Part shown: piece by piece, positions 20,149 to 31,855 of the stretch
Layout of the letters: each line of letters starts with the position of its first letter
How positions within the stretch are numbered: the first letter of the stretch is position 1
DNA from: Trichosphaerium sp. ATCC 40318
Taxonomy: Eukaryota; Discosea; Flabellinia; Trichosidae
Direction: 5' to 3'
DNA length: 64,000 nucleotides
NCBI GenBank assembly: GCA_038496445.1
Contig: JALMLS010000131.1
Span: 1-64,000, forward strand
The notes under the pieces: generated by a model
Databases searched by the model: none
What the model was told of the DNA's origin: nothing
Seen by the model: only the letters and a program-made list of their open reading frames with translations
Translations under genes and position numbers: made by a program

Positions 20149-21601
20149 TTAAATATCTACAGCAAGAAACAAAAATAGTACAATAAAGAGTATAGATACA
20201 ACAAAAAACATTCCTAGTATAATAACTGGTAAATACTCATCGCATACATCATCATCAACACTTTTTCCTCTTTTTTGTGCGCGTATAATTGCTGCAGCAG
20301 GTAACTCTCCAAGCTAATAAAAAACGTCAAAAAAAAAGAAAAGAAGAATTGGAAAAAAGTTTTTTTGTACAACCAAAATCCGTCAATGCATACGTATTCA
20401 TTAAAAGCTTGTGGAGGTGCAATGGCACGATCATTATGACTCAAACCTCTCCAATCATAATTAGAAGCTGCCAGATCATTTGCAATACGTGCAACTAAAG
20501 GAATAGTATCCCTTGTAGGTTGTGTTCCTCCTGAAACACAATCCAAAAATAACTCGATTCTAAACACGTGCATTTTTAGTTGATTGAATTTAAACTAAAT
20601 TATCATCCTTAGTAATGAAACGTACTTGTCTTCCATCCATCTCCAATATTGTTTAGATCTATATACACGCCAAACTTTAACTGTTTCAGACGAAGCAAAA
20701 AAGCAAACAAAATCACAAATGTTGACGTCCAAAACTTCTAAACAAGATCTTGTTAGCATGCCTATTAATGCGTATCAATTTACTACTAACCCATTTGCCT
20801 ATATGAAAATAAGTTATAGGAACATAAATAAAAAGGTTTGAAGCGAAAGAATTAACACCAGTCCGAGCTATGAACACAAACGTGTCTGGTGATTTCTGCA
20901 ATAATTTTTCATTGAAAATCTTGTATTTTTTTTTGATTGAAGAAAACTCAATGACAACGCACAGCTGCATCTGTGCCATGTACTCTGGAGGTATCACATT
21001 CCATTGACGCCTTAGAGGACACTTTATTTCTACAATAGCTCCGTTGTAGTTTGCCTCAGGATGTTGAGAAACAAAACCATCAGGTGTTGCACCTATTTCT
21101 TCGTTATTAGTTGATATTATCTATTTAAAACGTTTCCACAGTGACAAACAATGATGCGTTAATGAGTACGTTACCTAATTGGTTTGCCCAGCGTCCTTCA
21201 TGCCAACAGAAATCACCTTCACGTATATTTACTTTTAGTTTGTACGCATACCTATAACGACGTTCATATTACTCAATTCTCGTACTTCTGTACTCACCAT
21301 GCGCGTACGAGGCCTTCATATTTATGGCCGTGCTGTATTGCTTCACTTGTTACTTTATCACGCGTTACTTTTCCTACTTTAACCTCCCACAAGCTGTAGT
21401 AGTTAAAACAAGAAGCTGTTAATTACACTTACCTCTTTGGTGACGCGTATAGAGATAAACCGACGGCAGCGGCTACTTCTGATGCAGTTAGGTGGTTTCC
21501 AGGACTTAATACAATCAGTAAACGAAACAGTTACGCGTTTTGTACCTACTATGTATTCTAGCCCATTCCTCAGATGAGGCGCTTAGTCCCTTACGTGCCA
21601 T
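20149..21601 (-). CDS. YqaJ/lambda-exonuclease-type nuclease with C-terminal membrane anchor
   Basis: Starts MARKGLSASSEEWARIH at 21601. The YqaJ fold is seen as LTASEVAAAVGLSLYASPKR, then VTRDKVTSEAIQHGHKYEGL, then EIGATPDGFVSQHPEANY, then AIVEIKCPLRRQW and PPEYMAQMQLCV. The aspartate of ATPDG and the E-x-K of VEIKCP are the expected metal-binding catalytic residues of the PD-(D/E)XK superfamily. After the nuclease domain come DYLxxWRVYIDLN-like strands, NYDWRGLSHNDRAIAPPQAF, a charged linker (RAQKRGKSVDDDVCDEYLP) and a hydrophobic helix of about 22 residues (VIILGMFFVVSILFIVLFLL) with almost nothing behind it, i.e. a tail anchor. About nine introns. YqaJ proteins process DNA ends in phages, large DNA viruses and eukaryotes; a tail-anchored form is unusual. 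Confidence 0.8.
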
Positions 21602-21696
21602 TGCTACTACGTGGTATTGCTTCGAATAAGTGATGGGTGACCGAGAATTCGCGCGTTGACTTTTTCTATGCTCAGAAATGTCTAAAGTCATGTAAT

Positions 21697-24600
21697 ATGG
21701 CAACCACTGATACAAAAACACGCGTACACTCGCATCTAGAGTTCTTACTGAACCCTGAGTTGCTTGATAAGCATGTACGTCAAACTTTTTTTTTTCAAAC
21801 GTTTAAATTGGTTAATTGTACTTATTTTTAATAGATTGAGCGACTGAAAGACGGCACAGAAAAGTTTCCAACGTGTATTGATTTAATCAAAGTATTTTTG
21901 AAAGAAGAGAATAAATGTATCGCAAAACAGAATTATCAGCGTTCTTTTGCATTTGCAAAGCTTGCAGCCACTGTACAAAACTTATGTAGGAAAATACACT
22001 AAAAGCTTTAAAATAGGTACCAACAAGCTATGGAATGGATCTAGAGTCCATAGAGAAACAAATACCAAGCAAATTCCAACGACAACTTCTTGGTGACATT
22101 GTACATTCGTTTGCGGATCAACCGTACGTCAAACCATACTTTCAGGCGTAATTACGGTAGTCTGCATTCAATTCAACTACATCGGTGGGTCGTGAGACGC
22201 GTTTTAAACCAAGACGATGCCAAGACAATCTGGCCACCTAAGGTACACTAAAACCGCAATGGCTTTTTGTTAATAACGTTCTTTAACGAAACCCTGATTT
22301 TGAACTTGAAACGTTTTAAACTGACGGATTTGAAGGGAGAACCAACAGGTAAACAGCTACCTCTTAAGAACACTATAGATGAACTTGAAGAATGGGTCAA
22401 CAAAGACGAGAAGGTAAGAAAACAAGCTTTTAGCTTGTTCGCTTGCAACATTTTTTTAAACAATCGGATTCTTTAGAAAACAGGCAATGCTCTGAATGTG
22501 TTAGTGGATGTATTGATAGAACTTGGTGAATACTTTCTAGTAAAGCCATCACCTGATCCTGAGAAGGCACTCACTTTCTTGAAAAAGTGCAAGAGTGTGA
22601 TATCAAGTGAAAAGTAAGTTCTTTTTTGCATTTGACTTTTTTTTTGTGCTGACTTGTCATTGAAGTGCTGATAAAATATTACGACTTGATGCTATGATTT
22701 TTGCTTGTGAGAGTGTTAGTAACCCTGATATGGATCTTGGAGATGAGTATGCGCTTGTTATTGATAATACCATCGAGGAATTGAAAACAAGCAACATGCA
22801 TACACTTGAATCTTTGCAAATCAAATTATTTCAAACGCTTCTTGATGATAACCTTGTTGGTAAACTCAATATTCCGTATAGAACATCTCTAGTAGATGTA
22901 CCAACACTTGAATCTATTAAAATGGATGTGGCTGTTGCTAATATCATACATGCAACGCTAAGAAACGGTGAGAAAATTACTTTTTTTGTTTTGCTTTTTC
23001 TTTAAGAAAACCTTTGATTGCAGAATATTTATCTTGTATAGAAACTGAGCGCTATTATGGTGAGATCATTGACCTTGGCCTATTTGGCTTTCATAAGCTT
23101 TGTAAGGCGTGTGTTGAAACACTACAGCGAGTAAAGAGTGTAAAAGATTCGAAATACACATATGATCAGCTTGTCCCATTGTTGAGGTACTTGATGAACT
23201 GACCTACTATTTACACCTTTGAATCATACTTAAAATTATGTAGGACACTCCTAAGTAGTGTTTGCAAAGCATATGATGTTCCAGACATGTGGGAAGCGCT
23301 CATTCGAGGTACTTTTTTTTTTGATTAGAAATCAAATGTTTCAAATGTCTTGGGCTCCATTATGTCTTTTTAACTAAATACGTAATTAGTTGGTGTCCCT
23401 CTATCACTGGATGAAGATAAAATATCTCATGCTAAGTCTAAGGAGATACAAGATATGTTTAAAAAGGTTCAATGACTTTTAGTGCTTTCTTCGTCTATAT
23501 GACTTCTAACTCAGTGCTAAGGACAATAACGTGAAGAAGAGTTCTTTGGCGTCTTCTAATCATGTAAGATAGTTGTATTTTGTGGATGCAGTTCTAATAC
23601 TTGTTGCTTTCTTTTAGCTGTTGAACATGTTAAAAACTGATGACCCAGAACAAATTAGTAGTAGCTTTGATGCTATTGTAGCGGAAAACAAAGGACTTAA
23701 TGTGTTCTTACAACATGTAAAGAAGGTACCAATGAAGTAATGTATTTATGTTGTGACTAATACCCACTTTTTTTAAAAGGATGCTTCAGGTGTTAAAACA
23801 AAACTTCTAACACAACGTGCAAGATCCTTTTTGATGCAGGTTAGTAATGGAAAAAATTTAGTTGGGTTTTCTTTGTTTTCTTTCTTGCTTCTTTGGTTCT
23901 AATGTATTGTTACTTTAGAGTAAATATCAAGAAGCAGAGAATGTGTATACCTATTTAAAGGATGAAGGAAACTCAGAATGCGCTTGGGGTCGTGTTGTGT
24001 TGGCTATAATGAAGTCTAAAGGTCAAAATATTTCAGACTTAATTACCAATGTACTTAACCAAGTTGTTGGGAATCAAGGTATCTTCCCACCTGATCTATT
24101 TTACCTTGTACGTTTATTTATACAATTGCATTATTTCTTACTAATTTTAATCGTACAGGAGGAAGTATATGGCTTTCTCTTGAATAACAGCATGGTTAAC
24201 GAGATGACTATGCTTTCTGATGGTATGCAAAATGCTGTCCAGAAAGCTTCCTTTGTAGTCCCTTTGGCAGGTACACAGTGTTCTATCTTTGTCACCTCAG
24301 TCACTTACTATTAAGTATAGGTAAAATCACACAACTTGGTAAGCTTTGTGTTGCTATTGGAAGGATGGTTGATTTAGAGAAAGATTACATTCAAAATTCA
24401 GGTTTGTTTAAAAAAAAAGTTTCACTCCAAAAGTTTGATGTCTTTATTCGTTTGTAGATAAGATGACAGATAGTAATGATGATCCAGCCGAAGCTAATGT
24501 AAAGAGTATATCTAAAGTATTATCAGATTTTCTTAGTATAGTTCTTGCATCGCCGCAAAGTAATGGTGCTTTCGATGTACGTTGTTTCCTCTTTTTTTCC

Positions 24601-26156
24601 GGTTTAGTCTTTCTACTTTGTTGGGTTTTTGGACTTACTGGTGACTGTGCTTGGCTGCTCTTTCTTAAATTTTGTTTTAGGTAATTGATTGGCATTCGGA
24701 TACAGGTATTTTATCTAAACTAAAATCAGAGGCGGCACTGAGACTTCTTGCAACGCTTATGGCTTGCTGCTTGGCTTTTCTACGCAGAACAACAAAGGTA
24801 AGTTCTCTCACAAACTCAGTCAGTTAATAGGATTATTGCGTTTTTGTAAAGCTGTATCTAATTGTACTTTAGAGACCGTGGTCAATGCGTTTATTAAAGC
24901 ATTACGGACTCCTTTCTCATGTTGCAGCTGAAGACGATTTTTTTGCACCAAGGTATGATGACACGTTTTATTGTTTTTTTGAAGAAAGTATATTTATTCA
25001 TCTTCCGTAGCGCTTCTTTGCTCACCAATGAGACTGAACAAAAGCTATTAATGCTATGGGATCATACACTAGTTGTAATGGGTCGTGTTTCAAATTGGAG
25101 CGATTATAGATGGATTCTTGCTCGTGCTCAAGTTTTCTTTGATACGAAACGATTTGATAAGGCTGTTGAGTAAGCCATCTAACTTGTTTCGTTTTTTGTT
25201 GTTGTGGTTGTTAGTGTTAATGCGTGTTATTTTTTGTAGGTATTACTTACTTGGAGGTGCTCTGAATAGTAGTTTCTGGACAGATATGGCATCTTCTATG
25301 GCGTTTAATCACTGTCTAGAAAATTTGATTCATTCGCTTGTTCAAATTAAAGGTATGTACTCAAAGATAATAAGTTCTTATGCACTTAAAACGCATGGAT
25401 TAAATCTATTGTCTTGATAGTCTTCACGCTGGGTGTATTTTAAACCTTCCAAGTGGACATTTTTGTACAATTTTTTTTGTGGTTTTTTCCGCATTTGGAG
25501 TGCTGGAGACGTAGAGATGCTCGGTTTGAGATCGGGTTTTTGTTATTTTTAATGCTTATTCATTCTTTACAGCTCCGTTACCTGCGGCAATATTATGTCA
25601 AACTCTACGGACAATGGATCTAGGATTGGCATTCAAGACATTAACAGAGTGTGATTTACGTAATATTGATCAGAATTATTTTCAATACATTTGGCAAATG
25701 CCTCTCTTTGAGTTACTCCTAGGTACCCTTAATGACACATTCTATCATTTCATTTTATTAGTACAAAATCAGACATGCTAACTATTATTTTTAGACCTGT
25801 ACACCAAAGGAAACGATGAAGAGTCTGTAGCAAAATTGGTATGTTCCTCTGTTTTTTCCCTTTTTTGGTCGTTTCTCGGTTGTACAAACTTCAACTTTCC
25901 AAAAATTTCAGATGACATGTCCTTATCATAGTACTGAAACTCACACATCAAAAACTTTTCACGAACCAAGACAAGAACAAGCCAGTCTGAGTTTTTTCAT
26001 CTTTTTCTTATTTTTTTCTAGATTTATATCATTGGACGTCCAGAGATGAATGAGTGTAACCCACCCAAGAAAAGAAAGAAATTTGTGAATTCGCTTCATA
26101 TCAATTTCTTAATATCGTTATCTCAAGAGTACCTATCAGAGTTTGATGTACAGTGA
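21697..26156 (+). CDS. INTS8: Integrator complex subunit 8 homologue
   Basis: Long many-exon gene starting MATTDTKTRVHSHLEFLLNP. The product is helical (TPR-like) throughout. The C-terminal block is the most recognisable: PLPAAILCQTLRTMDLGLAF, KTLTECDLRNIDQNYFQYIW, QMPLFELLLDLY and IGRPEMNECNPPKKRKKF match the order and spacing of the end of animal INTS8 (AxLCQxLRxxDxxxAFKxL, YYxYIWxxxxLEYL, IGxxELNxxNP, RRKKKF). INTS8 is a scaffold of the Integrator complex, which cleaves nascent RNA of Pol II and recruits PP2A. I end at TGA 26154-26156. An alternative splice at CA|GTGAGT would run into a 58-codon open stretch to about 26406. The gene is divergent from the YqaJ gene, with about 95 bp between start codons. 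Confidence 0.8.
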
Positions 26157-26406
26157 GTACGCAAACAGACTAAAAAAAATAAAACTGTACATTAAACATT
26201 AAGCAAACCGGGCTTTTTTATCAACAAAAGGAAGTATCAGGTTTGAATTTCCTTGCTCCAATGCCTTCACTTTGCTTTATGCAAGTTTCGTGCATATTGA
26301 AAGGAGCCAGATTTCCGAAGATAGACCTTTTTGTTTACCACAAAGATGACTGTATAAATTTACTTACAAGTTTAACAAGCGATCACTCACTAATAGTGAA
26401 CCACTA

Positions 26407-26805
26407 ACAAAAAACTATCAAATCATTCAAGACCAGCTGTGTCGATTACAAGGAGACTGTATAGCGTTTAGTCGCAGCACGAAGCTGTATTTCAACTCAA
26501 AGTTGGTGTGCCAACAAATGCTTTAAAGGAAGGCAGCCTGGGTTATTGCCATGCACAATGATAACTGTCCATCATCAAGCAACGTATTCATGCCTTTCCG
26601 TAGCTTATTTTCCATGAATGTATCTGTTAGTATACGACTGCTGTATCGCTATTCTATTATCTAGCGTAACACTAGCGCTAGTAGTGTGAACTACAAGGTG
26701 AGAATTCGTTTATGTGGTCTTCACATCAGCCACCAAATTTATGCGAATTCGTCAACTATTTTCTAGCACGTTTTTTCATGTCACTTGCTCATACACATAT
26801 ACAAC
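26407..26805. other. Intergenic, nothing assigned
   Basis: About 400 bp between the INTS8 region and the secreted propeller gene; no sustained frame, RNA gene or repeat noticed. Confidence 0.5.
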
Positions 26806-28798
26806 ATGAAGCTTCTATTGATTACGTTAGTTTGTATCCTCTTAGTTAAAGCGGAACAGCAGAGTACGAATCGTCATATAATCTTTTTATGCCAAAATAC
26901 ACGTGATAACAAACCCGAAAAGGCCAAAATCCGGTTGAAACTGATTGGTTTTTGGCTGCTCATGGCTCTTCACGTACACGTTTTGTTGGTACTAATGATG
27001 ACTGGGCTACTAAATACACTGGTGACCTGAGTTTTAACTTTCCTTTCTGGATGGTTCCTTTTGGTACGGTTAAACGTGTAGAAAGTTCAGTTGTTTTTTC
27101 CAAACGGACAATCTAGCGGAAGTTTATGACAAAAAAACCGTTAACACGTGAACTTCATTGTCAAAAATATTGTATTGATGTACCCGCCTAGGTGAGGGGC
27201 CTAACCAAGCTGGTGGCGTTAACCAAAATCCATCAAACGGCGTAATACACATACCTCTATTGGGAGATGTTAAATACGGTGGTAGCCCTTCGTGGCCAGT
27301 TGGTACTGTCACTTTCACATTTATGCCTCATACACTCATCTAATTAGGTGGGGCTACGCGCGATTACTCACCTTTCTACATATGGGAAATTGATGGGAAC
27401 ACTGGTGAGCACAGGACGGTAAGGATTGGATGGATCTTTTCTTGTTCGAAACTAAAAAGTATTAGCTGTATGACTTTTCTGGTGAGGCCTCATTGCCTCG
27501 TGTCGACTGTCCGAACTCAGTCGTAAAATACACATCAGACGGATACCCTTTATTTGCTGGTTACACTAAGGGAAAACGATCAGTATATGTTCTTGAGCCT
27601 GGAAACACTAAAGAAGTTTCTTTTGAACTTGATAAAACAAGCTATGAACCAAGTTTAATTTCTGTCACTGGTACTTCCCCTCAACAGCTCATATGGGCAG
27701 GTACGCTCCACAAGACTACAATAACCTTCCGCTAACTATATGTTTTGTTGTAGGCCTAAACGGGAACTCAGGATTTGATATTGACGGCCACAGCCCTGAT
27801 ATGGAAACTTTTTTCTCAACAAGTGCAATATCTACAATAATCTTTGGTACAGACGGACGCACTCTTTACAACAACCAATTCTTCAATGGACCTTCAGGCA
27901 TTCAATTATTTGACTCACCACTTTCGAATCAAACAAAGGTAACTTTTCATTTAAAATGAAATCACGTGATATACAATGATTTCTTTATTACGATGATCAT
28001 GTTTTTGCTTCAATAGTTCGCTGTTACCCCTCAAGATTATAATCCGATTTATTAGGAGAAAGCCTTTTATAGGAATTGTAACACAAGACCATGGATAATG
28101 GCGTCAGACTCAAACGACAACATGTTTGCACTGTGTAGTAGCAACGGTACCAATTCTAATTCTTCGTATCATACGTACTAATACATGATCATAAGCTCGT
28201 ACTCTTATATCTGTCAATGTAGAGGCTGGTGTTGAATCATGGTCTGTCAGTGGAGTTACAGCGAACTTCGTAGTTTTGACAGGTAGGAATAAGCTAGTGC
28301 GGTTAAGTTGCTAACTTATTGTTAAGATGATGAAAAGATTGTATTGACGGGAAGTGCCAGACAATGGAACGGATACGATGCATCTACTGGAACCTCTTTA
28401 TGGCAAACGAACGCTCAAGACTTCGGATATGGTACTTGTATGCTCTCCGCCCAGGTAAGCAAACTTGAAGTTGATTGTTTGATAAGCTATATTCATTTTC
28501 TCACTTCATCGTCTAGCCTTGGGCTCCACGACAACCAATTCCATTAAATGGAGGTTATTTAGCTATACTATGCTTTAATGTACGTTGTTGGTACCCATGT
28601 GTTTGCTTACTAGTTCTCTAGGAAGAGGAAAATCATATTCTTGTTCTTGATACTGCAACCGGAAAGAAAGTTAAAGATGTTCAACTCAGCATGTCTGTTA
28701 GACCTGCAATGATGACCGCTGACGGAAGTCATAACGTATATGTATACGGTATAGCAGATGGAAAACCTGTTGTAGAACGCAAGTCATTGGACTTATAA
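26806..28798 (+). CDS. Secreted PQQ-like beta-propeller protein
   Basis: Starts MKLLLITLVCILLVKAEQQS, a signal peptide (I use 26806; an ATG at 26785 would hide it). Intron 1 (donor GTACGA) contains CACGTG and leads to NPVETDWFLAAHGSSRTRFV. Later exons show repeated short beta blades of PQQ/quinoprotein-like type: GGSPSWPVGTVTFTFMP, YTSDGYPLFAGYTKGKRSVY, MASDSNDNMFALCSSNG, WNGYDASTGTSLW, and ILVLDTATGKKVKDVQLSM with MTADGSHNVYVYG near the end. About eight introns. No membrane anchor is visible. Enzymatic residues cannot be confirmed, so a structural or binding role is as likely as catalysis. Confidence 0.6.
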
Positions 28799-28932
28799 GA
28801 ATAAAACTACACCTGCCCTAACATGTTTTCTTTGTTATAATTGACTAAACGTAAAGAAGTTGATGATGTCCAATTGTTTGTGCGCAAACAGATGGGTTTG
28901 TTCATTGTTCTGTAGACAAAACAAATCAAGGT

Positions 28933-30414
28933 TTATAGCTTTGAAGAAAGAGAAGCAATAAGTTCTTCTACTTTGAACGCTGATCCCCATGAGTAGCTTA
29001 CACCAACCCCAGCATGTCCATAATTATGTATCACAACACCCCTTTTAGTTTGTTCTAGTTCTATGCGCATACCAGACTTCCTAGATGGCCTGAGGCCAAC
29101 CTAACCAACTATAAGAAATAACTGTAAAAAGGGAGAATAAGGAAAGTAGGAAATCTGGCGCGGAAATCACAAGCTCTTAGTTTCATAGAACGAAAAGTTG
29201 TACCCATGTTTTAAGAATTTTTGCTTTCTTCACTTTCAGATGAGGCACAAGTCTATTGTCATAATTAGCGTGCTCTTTTTTTAGGATTAGTACTTGTCTA
29301 TTCTATCTAGGATACCATCAATGATTTCTCTATTGACAACTTGACTTGAAACGCCAACTTGTTTTGAGCCGCCTTAACAAATTTACTTAACCTAAAAGAA
29401 ATTTATGTTCCTTGATATCATACCCATTATACATCCATCTGCTCGGGGCATGAAATATGTATATCCACCTGGATTTTCTTCGTCAAAATATAGAGTATAA
29501 TCTTTGAGGGTTATAGCGTTGTGTTCAATCAAAATCATGTGACCAGCTTTGTTGATAAAAACAATGTCAGATTCGTTCCAAAGAAAATGTCTTACCAACT
29601 GGTTGTACATCTTTATCATCAGCTAATTCTTTCGAACCAGTGCCTGTACAATTGATGACAATTTGAGTATTCGGAAATAGTTCAAATACGTCACTTAGTC
29701 TGCTGACAGTCATTCTCTAGTGTGGCGTTAAATTTTTTTTGCTACTTGATTTGACAGACCTTCATTTCGACACCATGTTCCTTGAGACGATCCATCAAGT
29801 ATCTGAGATAAATTGGCATTGTTACAACAGGCATGTTACAAACAAAACCATACTTAGCTCCTGCGGCGAACAAATTAAAAAATAATCACGTGATTGTTGA
29901 GGATTGCATTGTCATTCAGCAACTAATCGGTCTTCCTAATTTATTTCGAAACCACACGTACCTCTACATTCTTGCTTTGTAGCTTTTCTACAACTAGGAT
30001 GCTGCTTCAATATAGAATCACGTTCTTCCAAAGCATCTTTACTTCTATAAAGGACATGACAAGGCGTCATCTTAACGCCTAGCGAGGTACAAAATGTTAA
30101 AGAAAATATCATGTGAAAGATATAACCAAACCTGCTCTAACGCCATCAAACTTAGCTATATCTTTGAATTTAGCTTTACTGATCCTTGCTAAAGGGCCTT
30201 CAATATCCATATAGGCTATCTAAGCGCGTTTGAGGTGACAATACTAAAATGAGTGGCAAGTTACCATTCCACCGCTTAAATCTGACGCTTTTGTATTAGG
30301 TGTGTATTCTCTCGCCACAATAGTCACATTGTACGCTTTAGATTGTGCCAAGTGAAGAGCAGTCGTTAAACCTACTACACCAGCGCCAAGCACAACTACA
30401 TTTCTACGGTGCAT
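28933..30414 (-). CDS. D-amino-acid oxidase family flavoprotein
   Basis: Starts MHRRNVVVLGAGVVGLTTAL at 30414, the dinucleotide-binding GxGxxG of FAD. Downstream: LAQSKAYNVTIVAREYTP, ASDLSGGM (FAD contact), KMTPCHVLYRS, an FAD-domain NCTGSKELADD-type motif followed by DVQPV, DEENPGGYTYFMPRADGCIM, VGLRPSRKSGMRIE (substrate arginine region) and VIHNYGHAGVGVSYSWGSAF, the family signature, ending ELIASLSSKL. This fits D-amino-acid or D-aspartate oxidase, which oxidatively deaminates D-amino acids to 2-oxo acids, ammonia and hydrogen peroxide. The C terminus SKL is a canonical PTS1 signal, so the enzyme should be peroxisomal. About seven introns; one carries TCACGTGA. Confidence 0.88.
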
Positions 30415-30501
30415 CTCAGAAGTTCAACGGCGCCTAGTGTTCTAATTTACAGCTCGTTGACGTCATTTGAAACGGTTTTTTTAATTAAATTGAACTTCTT
30501 G

Positions 30502-31370
30502 ATGTCTGCTGGAACGCGTTGGGGTAGGGTCACACTTTGGGCGGCAGCCGTTGATGGTACTGGTACAGCTTGTACGATTTTTTCTAAAACCCTGCACAGG
30601 TGATATAGAGAGGTGTAAAAAGCGATTGATTAACTCGGAGGTACGTTGCAAGTTCTAAACGATCTTTTTTCGCTTTAATTTGCATTAAACGCGCAAAAAG
30701 GCGAACGTTGACGAACTAGACAGTGACGGACGCTCTCCTTTGCTATTGGGTACACGAAAATTAAATTGCGTACAAATTTCTTAATAACGCGATTAGCTTG
30801 CAGATATGGCAACCTAGAAGTGGTACAGTACCATTAATGCGTTTTACACCAATATACTACAGGTTAAATTGCTTATCGAACATGGCGCTAACATCGACCA
30901 CGCATACGACTACAACGACGACTGTGCATTGCATTTTGCAGCGGAGAATGGTCACGATGAAGGTACAGTAAAACTAGACGAAAAACAAAAAAAAATAATG
31001 ACAGACTTGCGTTTGTTGGCTTTATCTTTACAACAACCCTTCAAGTCACGTTCTTACATGTCTGTAGTTGTAAAATACTTGGTTAATGATCTCAAACAAG
31101 ATATTAATATGTTAAACGGCACTGGTACATTTTTTTTTTGGATTTTTTGTACTCATCTCATTTTGTCAATAAGGTAGTACACCATTGATCCAAGCAGCGT
31201 CTAAAGGAAAGGGTAGCACCATTACTCTACTCATGTCTCTTGGCGCGGATTTAAAGATCAAAAACACTCATGGCAGGACTGCTTACCAATGTGCACCATC
31301 TGCTGATATTAAAGAGCTTCTAACAACAGTGAATTATACGTCCGCTGTCAACTATGGCAATAAACATTAA
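30502..31370 (+). CDS. Ankyrin-repeat protein
   Basis: Starts MSAGTRWGRVTLWAAAVDG. Ankyrin repeats follow: GDIERCKKRLINS, GNLEVVKLLIEHGANIDHAY, DDCALHFAAENGHDEVVKYL, STPLIQAASKGKGSTITLLM, SLGADLKIKNTHGRTAYQCA, ending AVNYGNKH. About five short exons; donors are GTACTG, GTACGT, GTACAG and GTACAT. The small exon at about 30806-30824 that would supply GNLEV is off by one base in my joining, so that junction or base needs checking. Such proteins mediate protein binding; no other domain is present. Confidence 0.75.
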
Positions 31371-31855
31371 GACTTTTTTTATGGATTGGGTAGGCATTAT
31401 GTTTTTGGTTTACTAGTTAAATCTGAGCGAATGGCGTCTCTTGATGTGCAGTTTTACGTAAAGACTCTACAGTTTTTATTTTTCCGTTAGTTTTTCATTA
31501 GTTTGTCTGTTCTCTTTTATAGTGCTACTAATGGTTATATTCATCACATTTTGTGGTTTTTTTACGCTAAACAGCTGTTAAAGCAATGACAAAAATTTGT
31601 TAATTTTCTATGTTTCTCCGTTACAGTTTTTCCATCTATTAGTTGCTGAATGCACAATTGTATTGGTCACAGCCGTAAAAGTTTCATCAAACTTCATACA
31701 AGGCTTTGTAACGTTCGAATGGTTCGCATAAATAGCGCAAGACGCGTCAAATGCGTTGGAGATACGTTTGCGCGCGTATTCCTATCACCAAGACCGTAAT
31801 AACAAAACTACTTTTGGTTGTCAAAACTTTATAAGTTCCAGGCTGTAAGAGGCTC
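31371..31855. other. Intergenic, nothing assigned
   Basis: About 485 bp, AT-rich, upstream of the Zn2Cys6 gene. No open frame or RNA gene seen. Confidence 0.5.
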
